This document shows, one piece after another, positions 15,664 through 22,660 of a DNA stretch of 28,877 nucleotides (position 1 is its first letter; each line of letters begins with the position of its first letter). This DNA comes from JBGPOS01 sp041488155. GTDB lineage: Bacteria; Chloroflexota; Dehalococcoidia; Tepidiformales; Tepidiformaceae. The stretch is from assembly GCA_041488155.1 (NCBI GenBank), contig JBGPOS010000053.1:1-28877 (forward strand). Reading direction: 5' to 3'. The notes beneath the pieces are model-generated. The model made no database searches and was not told where the DNA came from. It worked only from the letters and a program-made list of their open reading frames with translations. Position numbers and translations under genes: made by a program.

Positions 15664-16738
15664 CCTCGTCCTCCCCCGCATCATCAACGCCGCCGGCCAC
15701 ATGTCCGCCCTCGGCGGAGCTGTCACCCCCCCGGAACTCGCTGCTCGCATCGCCCGCGCAATCGAAGACGCCCTCACCCGCCCGGTCGACATGCAGTGGC
15801 TTCGGGACGAGGCCTCCCGCCGCATCGCCTCCGCTACCGGCGCTGAAGCCGGCTGCGTCACGACCGGCGCCGCGGCCGGCATGGCCCTCGCCGTGGCCGC
15901 CTGCGTCGCCGGCTCCGATCTCGCCATTGTCCGCGAACTTCCGGCACCCTCTCGCCGCCCCCGCGTTGCCCTCCAGGCCGGCCACGACATTGACTTCGGC
16001 GCGCCCGTCACCCAGATGATCCGCCTCGGCGGCGCCGAACCGGTCGTCGTCGGCTCCCCGGAGGTTGTCACGGCGGAGCAGCTCTCCGCCGCCATGGTCG
16101 ACGCCGCTGCCGTTCTCTTCGTTCAGTCCCACCACGCCCAGGCCCCGAATCGCCTCTCCCTCGCCGCCTGCATCGAAATAGCCGCTGGCTTAGGGGTCCC
16201 CGTCATCGTCGACGCGGCGGCGGAAGAAGACCTCCACGCCTACGTCGCCCTCGGCGCGAGCCTCGTCGCCTACAGCGGCGGCAAGGCTCTTGGCGGACTC
16301 TCTTCGTCCGGCCTGCTCGCCGGCCGCCATTACCTCATCGAAGCCGTCCGCGCCCAGGAACGCGGTATCGGCCGGGCGATGAAGGTCGGCCCCGAGCAGA
16401 TCCTCTCAGTCTGCATCGCCCTCGACTTCTACGGCGCCGCCCACCACGACGACGAAGCCGTCCTCGCAGCGCTCCTTCGTGGGGTGGCCGGCATCCCCGG
16501 CATCGCCTGCTCCGTCGTGCCCGACGAAGCGGGCCGGCCGATCCGCCGTCTCGAAGTGCGCACCCCCCACGCCCGCGAAGTCGTCCGCGCGCTCCGCGAA
16601 GGCCACCCGCCGGTCTTCGTCCGCGCCCACAAGGCCGCCGAAGGCCGCTTCGCAATCGACCCGCGCAACCTCTCTCTTACAGAAGTGCCAGTCGTCCTCG
16701 AGGCGCTCAAGGCCGCCCTCGCGGCGACCCGGGAGTAG
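15656..16738 (+). CDS. DgaE/SelA-like PLP-dependent enzyme
   Basis: Predicted 360-residue fold-type I pyridoxal-phosphate enzyme of the group containing D-glucosaminate-6-phosphate ammonia-lyase (DgaE) and L-seryl-tRNA selenium transferase homologues. The Schiff-base lysine is Lys210 in AYSGGKALGG, preceded by the pyridine-nitrogen aspartate Asp186 in VIVDAAAEED. The N-terminal RIINAAGHMSALGG and TTGAAAGMALAVAACVAG segments are characteristic. It is too short and lacks the context to be a real SelA. The start at ATG 15656 overlaps the hydrolase stop by 8 nt. Third gene of the operon, it probably performs a beta-elimination or deamination on a phosphorylated amino-sugar acid. That would normally yield a keto-deoxy acid for an aldolase, but no aldolase gene is visible in the window. 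Confidence 0.86.
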   Translation: MPDLVLPRIINAAGHMSALGGAVTPPELAARIARAIEDALTRPVDMQWLRDEASRRIASATGAEAGCVTTGAAAGMALAVAACVAGSDLAIVRELPAPSRRPRVALQAGHDIDFGAPVTQMIRLGGAEPVVVGSPEVVTAEQLSAAMVDAAAVLFVQSHHAQAPNRLSLAACIEIAAGLGVPVIVDAAAEEDLHAYVALGASLVAYSGGKALGGLSSSGLLAGRHYLIEAVRAQERGIGRAMKVGPEQILSVCIALDFYGAAHHDDEAVLAALLRGVAGIPGIACSVVPDEAGRPIRRLEVRTPHAREVVRALREGHPPVFVRAHKAAEGRFAIDPRNLSLTEVPVVLEALKAALAATRE

Positions 16739-16800
16739 CGCCGCTGACTCAGACCGCTGCGCTCTCGGCAGTCGCGCGAGCCTGAGCCGTCCGCCGCTGA

Positions 16801-16806
16801 TATCAT
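16801..16806 (+). promoter_or_regulatory. -10 box for the LLM oxidoreductase
   Basis: TATCAT preceded by TGA (extended -10), 24 nt before the ATG at 16831; a GGAGGA ribosome-binding site follows. The gene therefore probably has its own promoter downstream of the kinase operon. Confidence 0.45.
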
Positions 16807-16830
16807 CCGCCGAACACTCTGGAGGAACCC

Positions 16831-17727
16831 ATGCGATTCAGCGTTTGGCCCGGCGCGGCCTCCACCTGGAACGACCTGCTCGACATCGCCCGGCACGCCG
16901 AGGCCACTGGCTGGGATGGCATCTGGTTCGCCGACCACTTCATGCCCAACGCCGCCGATGTCAGCGGTCCCACCAACGAATCCTGGACCACCATTGCCGC
17001 CCTCGCCGCGACCGTCCAGCGCGTCCGCATCGGCACCCTCGTCGCCGGCAACACCTACCGCCACCCCGCTGTTCTGGCCAAGATGGCGGCCAACGTCGAC
17101 AACATCAGCGGTGGCCGCCTCGTCCTCGGCCTCGGCTCCGGCTGGCAACAGAACGAGCACGAGAAGTACGGCCTTCCCTTCTCGACCGTCGGCGGTCGCC
17201 TCCGCCGCCTCGAAGAGGCCTGCCAGGTCATCAAGAGCCTCTTTACGAACGAGCGAACCACCTTCAATGGCCGCTACTATCAGCTCGCCGACGCTCCGCT
17301 CGAGCCCAAGCCGGTGCAACGGCCTCTGCCCATCCTCATCGGCGGTGGCGGCGAGAAGATGACTCTCCGCATCACCGCCCAGTACGCCGACGAGTGGAAC
17401 GTCTGGGGCACGCCCGAAGTCCTTCGCCAGAAGATGGCCATCCTCGACCGCCACTGCGCCGAAGTCGGCCGCGATCCCAGCGCCATTCAGCGGTCGGCTG
17501 TCGCCTTGCTAGTCCTCAGCGACGATTCAGAGCTCATCGAGCGCACCCGCGCCAGCGGCCGCCCGGTAATCGCTGGCAACGCCGCCGGGGTCACCGCGAC
17601 CATCCGCGAATACGCCGACGCGGGTGTGAGCGAAGTCATCATCCCCGACTTCAACCTGGGGCGCGGCGAACGCCGCACGGAAGCGTACGACCGTTTCATG
17701 AACGACGTCGCCGCGAAGTTCCGCTAG
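16831..17727 (+). CDS. LLM-class F420-dependent oxidoreductase
   Basis: Predicted 298-residue luciferase-like oxidoreductase of the type that usually uses coenzyme F420. Signatures: WNDLLDIARHAEATGWDGIWFADHF near the N-terminus, IGTLVAGNTYRHPAVLAKMAANVDNISGGR (two-part motif, about 70-100) and LGLGSGWQQNEHEKYGL, where the glycine-rich strand binds the cofactor phosphate. PVQRPLPILIGGGGEKM is the typical C-terminal strand. A strong GGAGGA lies 5-6 nt before the ATG. A separate -10 box precedes it. It runs convergently towards the DoxX gene with a strong hairpin between. F420 versus FMN cannot be proved from sequence, and the substrate is unknown. Confidence 0.88.
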   Translation: MRFSVWPGAASTWNDLLDIARHAEATGWDGIWFADHFMPNAADVSGPTNESWTTIAALAATVQRVRIGTLVAGNTYRHPAVLAKMAANVDNISGGRLVLGLGSGWQQNEHEKYGLPFSTVGGRLRRLEEACQVIKSLFTNERTTFNGRYYQLADAPLEPKPVQRPLPILIGGGGEKMTLRITAQYADEWNVWGTPEVLRQKMAILDRHCAEVGRDPSAIQRSAVALLVLSDDSELIERTRASGRPVIAGNAAGVTATIREYADAGVSEVIIPDFNLGRGERRTEAYDRFMNDVAAKFR

Positions 17728-17755
17728 GAGTTCTCTCCTCCGTCTGTCCCGAGGA

Positions 17756-17780
17756 ACGCGGCGCTAGAACAGCGCCGCGT
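17756..17780. terminator. Perfect 10-bp hairpin between convergent genes
   Basis: ACGCGGCGCT at 17756-17765 pairs fully with 17771-17780 around a 5-nt loop. It lies at the junction of the convergent LLM and DoxX genes and includes the last codons of DoxX. There is no T-tract on either side, so it may be a bidirectional weak terminator or an mRNA 3' end stabiliser. Confidence 0.45.
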
Positions 17781-18225
17781 CGAACCCCCACGTCATCCCC
17801 GCGCCCGTCGCCAGGAGCACCACCTCGCCCAAGATCATCATGAGGTTCTGGCCTTGCTCGCCCTGGTCCTTCAGCCCTGCCAGCACCAGGTAGTTCAGGT
17901 TCAGGAACAGCCCCACCACGAGTCCCGCCGGCGTCAGCAACCCAAGCGTAAGGCTCACGCCAACGCAGAACTCCCCGCTGACGACGAGCCACGACGTCAC
18001 CAGGCGCCGCCGTCGCGAACTGAGTGACACCCGCCGGAGCACGCTCGCGAAAGGCGGCACAGGATGGTCCTTGGTCAGCGACTCCACCCAGTTCATTGCG
18101 CTCCCGCGCAAGAATCGCGGCAGATCCTTGTGCCGCACGCTCTCCAACCACCACAACCCCACGCCGATCCGCAACACCGCCAGCCACTCCGCCAGCGTCA
18201 ACCAGCCAAAGATGTCCTCGTCCAC
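17764..18225 (-). CDS. DoxX-family membrane protein
   Basis: Predicted 153-residue inner-membrane protein with four hydrophobic helices, at about 10-29, 78-97, 99-118 and 128-146. The NLNYLVLAG segment and the following QGEQGQN loop before the last helix fit the DoxX/TQO small-subunit family. Members work in thiosulfate:quinone oxidation or detoxifying redox complexes, and many are uncharacterised. The start is GTG at 18225: a GATAAT -10 box ends 8 nt before it and there is no Shine-Dalgarno, so the mRNA is probably leaderless. It shares a short divergent spacer with the lipoprotein gene at 18394. No partner subunit lies next to it, so the specific function is open. Confidence 0.8.
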   Translation of the reverse strand: MDEDIFGWLTLAEWLAVLRIGVGLWWLESVRHKDLPRFLRGSAMNWVESLTKDHPVPPFASVLRRVSLSSRRRRLVTSWLVVSGEFCVGVSLTLGLLTPAGLVVGLFLNLNYLVLAGLKDQGEQGQNLMMILGEVVLLATGAGMTWGFDAALF

Positions 18226-18233
18226 GGTCGCGC

Positions 18234-18239
18234 ATTATC
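18234..18239 (-). promoter_or_regulatory. -10 box of leaderless DoxX gene
   Basis: GATAAT on the minus strand, ending 8 nt before the GTG start. The spacing puts transcription start on or next to the start codon. Confidence 0.6.
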
Positions 18240-18363
18240 AGCCCTTGCTCGGGTACCTGCGCGGATGAGGAGCCGGCCGGCACGCCGCCCGCCACCACGC
18301 ACCTGAATGCGTGGTGGCCAACCCCCGCCTCGCGTCTCTGCTGCATCGACGCCGAGGAGCCGA

Positions 18364-18369
18364 TATCTT
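18364..18369 (+). promoter_or_regulatory. -10 box for the lipoprotein gene
   Basis: TATCTT, 24 nt before the ATG at 18394, followed by GGAAGG as ribosome-binding site. It lies in the divergent spacer with DoxX. Confidence 0.4.
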
Positions 18370-18393
18370 CAGTAAAGCATTCTGGAAGGCACC

Positions 18394-19200
18394 ATGCGTC
18401 TGTCGCCGATCACCACTGTGTTCTCCGTCGGTCTCGCCCTCGTGGCGATCGCCTGCGGCTCGAGTTCGAGTAAGTCCGGGGCGGCTGTCTTCAGCAACCC
18501 CGCCGAAGCCATCCATAGCGCATCCGCCCGGGCCACCGACGCCAAGACCGCCAGTTTCACCATGAAGCTCGATGTTGACGGCGGTGGGGAGAAATTCGCC
18601 ATCTCCATTGACGGCGCGATGGACTTCGTCAACAAACGGGCGAAGTTCCACATGTCTGGCAACGGCGACTCCTTCGATGCCATCGTCATCGATGGCGTCA
18701 TGTACATCCGCCACGGCAACGAAAAGACCTGGACGAAGGCCGACGCCAGTGAAGCCCTTGACTCAGCGTCGGGGCCCCTGGACACCGACTTCACCGACCC
18801 CACAAAGGCGTTGGACTATCTCAAATCCATCTCCGGCGACGTCGAAAACAGAGGAACCGAACAGATTCGCGGCGTGGACACGGCCCACTACCGATTCTCG
18901 GTCGACCTCTTGAAGGCCGCCGGCAATTCGATCGCCGCGGAGCAAGGCATGGACGCCGCCGCGCTCCTCAAGGCGATGCTCGGCACGACCGAGGTGCCCT
19001 TCGACGTCTGGCTCGACGGCCAGGGTCGGCCCGCCCGGCTGGACTTCGCCCTCTCGTTCGACCTGAGCTGGCTCGCTGAGGCATTCGGAGGGAAGGACTC
19101 GAAGTCGAACGACGCCCCGCCGAAGTTCACGCTGACGATGGGCATGGAGTTTTTTGACTGGGGCAAGGCGATCGACATCCAGGCCCCTCCGGCCGCCTAG
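18394..19200 (+). CDS. LppX/LprG-like lipoprotein
   Basis: Predicted 268-residue exported lipoprotein. A short signal peptide with a hydrophobic core (FSVGLALVAIA) ends in a lipobox whose cysteine is Cys21 (AIAC), followed by a serine-rich linker. The mature part resembles the LppX/LprA/F/G superfamily of lipid-carrier folds: repeats of DGVMYIRHGNEKTW type, then PTKALDYLKSISGDVENRGTEQIRGVDTAHYRF (central block, here shown only in part by key residues G-T-E, R-G-V-D-T) and DVWLDGQGRPARLDF near the end. In mycobacteria such proteins shuttle lipids across the envelope; the role here is inferred. GGAAGG precedes the ATG. No export or flippase gene is adjacent. Confidence 0.8.
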   Translation: MRLSPITTVFSVGLALVAIACGSSSSKSGAAVFSNPAEAIHSASARATDAKTASFTMKLDVDGGGEKFAISIDGAMDFVNKRAKFHMSGNGDSFDAIVIDGVMYIRHGNEKTWTKADASEALDSASGPLDTDFTDPTKALDYLKSISGDVENRGTEQIRGVDTAHYRFSVDLLKAAGNSIAAEQGMDAAALLKAMLGTTEVPFDVWLDGQGRPARLDFALSFDLSWLAEAFGGKDSKSNDAPPKFTLTMGMEFFDWGKAIDIQAPPAA

Positions 19201-19262
19201 CCGCCCGCTCGAACCTCGCATTCCCTCCTTAACTCGCCGCAGGCCGTTGGCCCTTCCCTGTG

Positions 19263-19268
19263 TAAACT
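19263..19268 (+). promoter_or_regulatory. -10 box of leaderless zf-TFIIB gene
   Basis: TAAACT preceded by TG, ending 7 nt before the ATG at 19276. The spacing predicts a leaderless transcript. Confidence 0.5.
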
Positions 19269-19275
19269 GACTGGA

Positions 19276-19704
19276 ATGGATTGCCCCCGTGGCCACGGCC
19301 AGCTCCATGCCGAAACCCACTCCGGCATCGACGTCGACGCCTGCGCCGTTTGCGGCGGCGAGTGGCTCGACCACGACGAGCTCCAGGCCATCGAGGCGAC
19401 GACCGTTACCGACTCCTTCGTCTTGAGCGGGATGATCGAATACCAGCCCCACGACAGCGAACTCCGTTGCCCCGTCTGCCAGGGTTCGATGTACGGGTTC
19501 GACTACCGTGCCAACCCACTCCAGCTGGACGCCTGCGGGCAAGGCCATGGCTACTGGCTCGACGGCTCCGAGGAGTCCCGTGTTCGAGAACTGATCCGCC
19601 AGCGGGCTCGGGACCTGCACCGCGCCGCGACCGCCGAGGGTTCCTTCGGAAGTTTCCTCAACCACCTGCGAGGCCAGATGGGCGGCCGCGGCCGCTCCCG
19701 CTAA
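19276..19704 (+). CDS. Protein with two zf-TFIIB-like zinc ribbons
   Basis: Predicted 142-residue soluble protein with two half-ribbon zinc-binding units. The first uses MDCPRGHGQL at the very N-terminus with DACAVCGGEWLDHDEL (about 21-36). The second uses LRCPVCQGSMYGFDY with DACGQGHGYWLDGSEE. The C-x-x-C/C-x-x-H plus GxWLDxxE pattern is that of the zf-TFIIB family, small proteins often called transcription-factor-like but functionally uncharacterised in bacteria. The tail is basic (GGRGRSR). The first cysteine is residue 3, which supports the ATG at 19276. A -10 box ends 7 nt before it, suggesting a leaderless mRNA. The stop lies 16 bp from the stop of the convergent PPOX gene. Confidence 0.8.
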   Translation: MDCPRGHGQLHAETHSGIDVDACAVCGGEWLDHDELQAIEATTVTDSFVLSGMIEYQPHDSELRCPVCQGSMYGFDYRANPLQLDACGQGHGYWLDGSEESRVRELIRQRARDLHRAATAEGSFGSFLNHLRGQMGGRGRSR

Positions 19705-19720
19705 GAAGGAAGCGCCCCTC

Positions 19721-20146
19721 TTACGACCCGTAGTCGACGCTCAGCCACCGCTCTGGCTTGATGCGCACGAGAGTGTTTCCCTCTACGCGCGAACCGCTCG
19801 ACTTTAGGTACGCCTCGCCCGCTGCCGGCCCCAGGTACCGATGTGCCATCTCACGGATGTCCCGCTCGAAGTCGGGCGCCTCGAAACTGGCCGGTCCCTC
19901 GACCGAAACGTACTTGTAGGGGGCGGCCTCCGTCTGCACCGTGAAGCTCGCCCTGCCGGCCAGGCGCAGCGCCTTCATCTTGCGCGAGTTCTCGCCCGTG
20001 ACGACGTAGATGTCGCCGCCCGGCGCATAGCGGTACCAGACGGGTGCGGCGAGCGGTGCCCGGCCCTCTTCGTTCACCGCCAGGATCCCCACGCGCAGGT
20101 CAGCCAGGAACGCCTCGCGGCCGGCCTTCGTCATCGCAAACGTCAT
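19721..20146 (-). CDS. PPOX-class flavin/F420-dependent oxidoreductase
   Basis: Predicted 141-residue split-barrel protein of the pyridoxamine-5'-phosphate oxidase-like superfamily, subgroup often using F420. Typical features: RVGILAVNEEGRAPLAAPVWYRY near the N-terminus (strand-turn-strand) and GDIYVVTGENSRKMKALRLAGRASFTVQ, where the serine and lysines line the cofactor phosphate site. The C-terminal RIKPERWLSVDYG is also characteristic. Two starts compete: GTG at 20155 and ATG at 20146. GAGG lies 8 nt before the ATG and would overlap the GTG, so the ATG is preferred. A TAGACT -10 box lies just upstream. With the LLM protein at 16831 it makes F420 use by this organism likely. Substrate unknown. 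Confidence 0.84.
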   Translation of the reverse strand: MTFAMTKAGREAFLADLRVGILAVNEEGRAPLAAPVWYRYAPGGDIYVVTGENSRKMKALRLAGRASFTVQTEAAPYKYVSVEGPASFEAPDFERDIREMAHRYLGPAAGEAYLKSSGSRVEGNTLVRIKPERWLSVDYGS

Positions 20147-20164
20147 CGCAACCACCTCTTCGCA

Positions 20165-20170
20165 AGTCTA
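20165..20170 (-). promoter_or_regulatory. -10 box for the PPOX gene
   Basis: TAGACT on the minus strand, 18 nt before the ATG at 20146, giving a leader of about 11 nt that still contains the GAGG site. Confidence 0.4.
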
Positions 20171-20227
20171 CGGCGAGAATCTCCCCGCGGGGCCAGTGAG
20201 AGCCAAGCCGTACGCCTAACCCGTCGC

Positions 20228-21208
20228 TCATCGCTCAGCGCTCATCGCTTCTCGTTCAATCGTCGCGACGAACCCTCGCCGCCGCCGGTCTGCGACCCGG
20301 ACGAGCGCGTACAGCGCGTCCACTGTCGGCGTCGCCACCCCCAGCGCAGCCGCGCGCCGCGACGGCTCCCCGAGGATCGCCTCGACCTCCAGCTCCCGCC
20401 CCTCGACGTAGTCGATCGCCATGCTCGTCCGGTAGTCGCCCATCGAATCCGTCTGCGCGAACATCCAGGCCACCACCTGCGCCGGGTCCAGCCTCGCCTC
20501 ACTCCCCCGCGAAGCCAGGTCGGCATTGCCGGCCGCGACCACCTCGCGCATCGCCCGCTCCGCCGTCGCCCGCAGCGCTTCGTCCTCCACGATCGTCCGC
20601 GTGCCAATCCCGCCACCGGCGACGCTCAACCCGTTGAACGGGATGTTCCAGCACAGCTTCTCCCACCGTGCATAGCGCAGGTTCGGCGCCACCGTCACTT
20701 CGATCCCACCGGACTCCAGCAGCTCCCGCAACTCCTCGAGTTGCGCCGGGTCGTCGAGCACGTGCCCGATAGACACCCGGCCGTACTCGAGGTGGTGGAC
20801 AACGCCCGGCTCACCTCGATTGATGCAGACGAACGCCATCCCTCCGAACACCCGTCCCGGCCCGAACCTTTCCGCGAACCGCTGCTCCACGCCGTAGCCG
20901 TTCATCAACGCCAGGATCCGCGTCGCCGGACCCACGCACGGCGCGACCAGCTCGCCCGCCGCCTCGAGCGCCGTCGCCTTGAGCGAGCAGATCACCCAAT
21001 CGACCGGTCCGATCTCGGAAGCCGTGCCGAACGCTGCCACGCTCTTCAGACGGAAGTCGCCGTTCCGGCTGCGTACGTCCAACCCGTTCGCTCGCACCGC
21101 CGCCAGGTCGCGTCGCAGCGCGAAGCGGACATAGTGTCCCGCCCGGGACAGCAGCGCGCCGTAGTACGAGCCGACCGCCCCCGCCCCAATCACCGCTATC
21201 GTCGTCAT
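20228..21208 (-). CDS. panE: 2-dehydropantoate 2-reductase (ketopantoate reductase)
   Basis: Predicted 326-residue NADPH-dependent enzyme that reduces 2-dehydropantoate to pantoate in vitamin B5/CoA synthesis. The N-terminal dinucleotide motif IAVIGAGAVGSYYGALLSRAG is intact (quoted by key residues GxGxxG), and the ICSLKATALEA segment holds the conserved Lys of the active site. The C-terminal half has the RWEKLCWNIPFNGLSV block with the second catalytic lysine and asparagine. ATG at 21208 is preferred to an upstream frame opening because the nucleotide-binding strand begins three residues later and a -10 box ends 7 nt before it. Divergent from the polymerase IV gene with 72 bp between starts. 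Related ketoacid reductases in the ApbA/PanE family cannot be excluded. Confidence 0.85.
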   Translation of the reverse strand: MTTIAVIGAGAVGSYYGALLSRAGHYVRFALRRDLAAVRANGLDVRSRNGDFRLKSVAAFGTASEIGPVDWVICSLKATALEAAGELVAPCVGPATRILALMNGYGVEQRFAERFGPGRVFGGMAFVCINRGEPGVVHHLEYGRVSIGHVLDDPAQLEELRELLESGGIEVTVAPNLRYARWEKLCWNIPFNGLSVAGGGIGTRTIVEDEALRATAERAMREVVAAGNADLASRGSEARLDPAQVVAWMFAQTDSMGDYRTSMAIDYVEGRELEVEAILGEPSRRAAALGVATPTVDALYALVRVADRRRRGFVATIEREAMSAER

Positions 21209-21215
21209 CGCACCA

Positions 21216-21221
21216 AGAATA
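21216..21221 (-). promoter_or_regulatory. -10 box of leaderless panE-like gene
   Basis: TATTCT on the minus strand, ending 7 nt before the ATG at 21208. No Shine-Dalgarno fits between, so the mRNA is predicted leaderless. Confidence 0.55.
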
Positions 21222-21266
21222 GGCGAGACCACCCCCGACGATCACCCCAGCCCTTGCTCGCTTTGC

Positions 21267-21272
21267 TACAAT
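21267..21272 (+). promoter_or_regulatory. -10 box of leaderless polymerase IV gene
   Basis: TACAAT, ending 8 nt before the ATG at 21281. There is no ribosome-binding site in the gap and no LexA-like box was recognised. Confidence 0.6.
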
Positions 21273-21280
21273 CCGAACAT

Positions 21281-22453
21281 ATGAGCGAACGCCGCGCCAC
21301 CGTCCTCCACGTCGACCTCGATGCCTTCTTCGTCTCGATGGAGCTCATCCGCCACCCCGAGCTGCGCGGCCTGCCGGTCGTGGTTGCGGGCGGCCTCGGC
21401 CCCCGCGGAGTCGTGAACACCTGCAGCTACGAAGCCCGGAAGTTCGGCGTCCGCTCCGCCATGCCCGTCTCCCGCGCGCGTCAGCTCTGCCCCCAGGCCG
21501 TCTTCCTCGCCTCCGACTACGCCTACTACGCCCCCGCCTCGAAGCAGTTCCACGCCATCCTCCGGGACTACACCCCGCTCACCGAACCCGCCGGCGCCGA
21601 CGAAGCCTATCTCGATGTCGCCGGCAGCGAAGCCCTCTTCGGCGACCCCCCAACGATCGCCGCCACCATCCGCGCTCGCGTCCGCGCTGAGATCGGCATC
21701 GCCGCATCGATCGGGCTCAGCACCAACAAGCTCGTCTCCAAGGTGGCCAGCGACGCCGCCAAGCCCGATGGCCTGCTCGTCGTCCCCGCCGGCGAAGAGG
21801 CGGCCTTCCTCGCCCCACGCCCCATCCGAGACCTCCCGATGATCGGCCCCAAGACCGCCGCCACCCTGGCTTCGCTCGGGATCAAGACCATCGGCGAGCT
21901 CGCCGCGGTGCCCGTTTCGGCCCTCGAAGCGCGCTTCGGCGCCCACGGCCTCGAGCTTCGCGCCCGCGCCCTCGGCCAGTTCGATGCGCCCGTCCTCCCC
22001 GGTCATGGCCCCGCGAAATCCGTCAGCCGCGAGACCACCTTCGGCACCGACGAGCCCGACCGCGAGCGCCTCCGCGCCGTCCTTCGCGGCCAGGCGGAGC
22101 GGGTTGCCGCCGACCTTGCCGCCAACGGCCGCAGCGCCCGCACCGTCAGCCTCAAGCTCCGCTTCCCACCCTTCGAGACCGTCACCCGTGCGACCACGCC
22201 CCGCGCGGCCGTGGACCTCGCCGACGACATCTTCGCCGCCGCCTCCACCGTCTTCGAGCGCGTCTGGAGGGAGCACGACCTTCGTCCCGTCCGCCTCATC
22301 GGTCTCGGCGTCACGAACTTCAAGGAACGGGCCCGCCAGCTCCGCCTCGGCGAGACGCTCGACGCCGATCGCCTCTCCGATGCGGTCGCCAACGTCCGCG
22401 GCCGCTTCGGCGACGACGCGATCCGTCGCGCCGCCGAGATCCGCCGCCGTTAG
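21281..22453 (+). CDS. dinB: DNA polymerase IV (Y-family translesion polymerase)
   Basis: Predicted 390-residue Y-family polymerase that copies past damaged bases. The catalytic carboxylates are present: Asp12 in HVDLDAFF and Asp107-Glu108 in PAGADEAYLDV (the more common residue before DE is Ser). The CSYEARKFGVRSAMP fingers motif and the SIGLSTNKLVSKVASDAAKPDG and GIKTIGELAAVP (HhH) segments are typical. The little-finger domain ends with QLRLGE where many homologues have a QLxLF beta-clamp motif, so clamp binding may be weak. The frame is open far upstream, but the ATG at 21281 sits 8 nt after a -10 box, matches the family start, and gives normal length. It is divergent from panE and is followed by a strong hairpin repeat that may terminate it. 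Confidence 0.94.
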   Translation: MSERRATVLHVDLDAFFVSMELIRHPELRGLPVVVAGGLGPRGVVNTCSYEARKFGVRSAMPVSRARQLCPQAVFLASDYAYYAPASKQFHAILRDYTPLTEPAGADEAYLDVAGSEALFGDPPTIAATIRARVRAEIGIAASIGLSTNKLVSKVASDAAKPDGLLVVPAGEEAAFLAPRPIRDLPMIGPKTAATLASLGIKTIGELAAVPVSALEARFGAHGLELRARALGQFDAPVLPGHGPAKSVSRETTFGTDEPDRERLRAVLRGQAERVAADLAANGRSARTVSLKLRFPPFETVTRATTPRAAVDLADDIFAAASTVFERVWREHDLRPVRLIGLGVTNFKERARQLRLGETLDADRLSDAVANVRGRFGDDAIRRAAEIRRR

Positions 22454-22507
22454 TACCCACTCAGGAAGAGTTCGTCTCGTGTAGCGGCGCTCCCTCGCCC
22501 AGGTGCT

Positions 22508-22553
22508 CCCCCTCTCCCGAGATGTCGGGAGAGGGGGTCCGGGGGGTGAGGGC
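22508..22553 (+). repeat. REP-like hairpin repeat, copy 1
   Basis: A perfect 13-bp stem (22508-22520 with 22525-22537, loop GATG) is followed by a G-rich tail ending GTGAGGGC. The same layout recurs at 23677-23720, on the other side of the ferredoxin-NADP reductase gene. Such C/G-rich hairpins with a GGGGGxTGAGGG tail occur as dispersed intergenic repeats in several high-GC genomes. It may also terminate the polymerase IV transcript. Confidence 0.75.
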
Positions 22554-22660
22554 AGCGTGCCGCGAGTCAGCGGTCTTTTCTCAAGTGAGTACAACGGCGC
22601 CCCCTGCGGGGCCGGAGGTCCCTTGGGAGCAAGGGCGACCCGTGTGACACTGGCTTCGCT

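Noticed and set aside
19841..21280. Long upstream extension of the polymerase IV frame
   Set aside because: It runs antisense through the PPOX and panE-like genes and is Arg/Pro-rich; the -10 box and family start place the real ATG at 21281.
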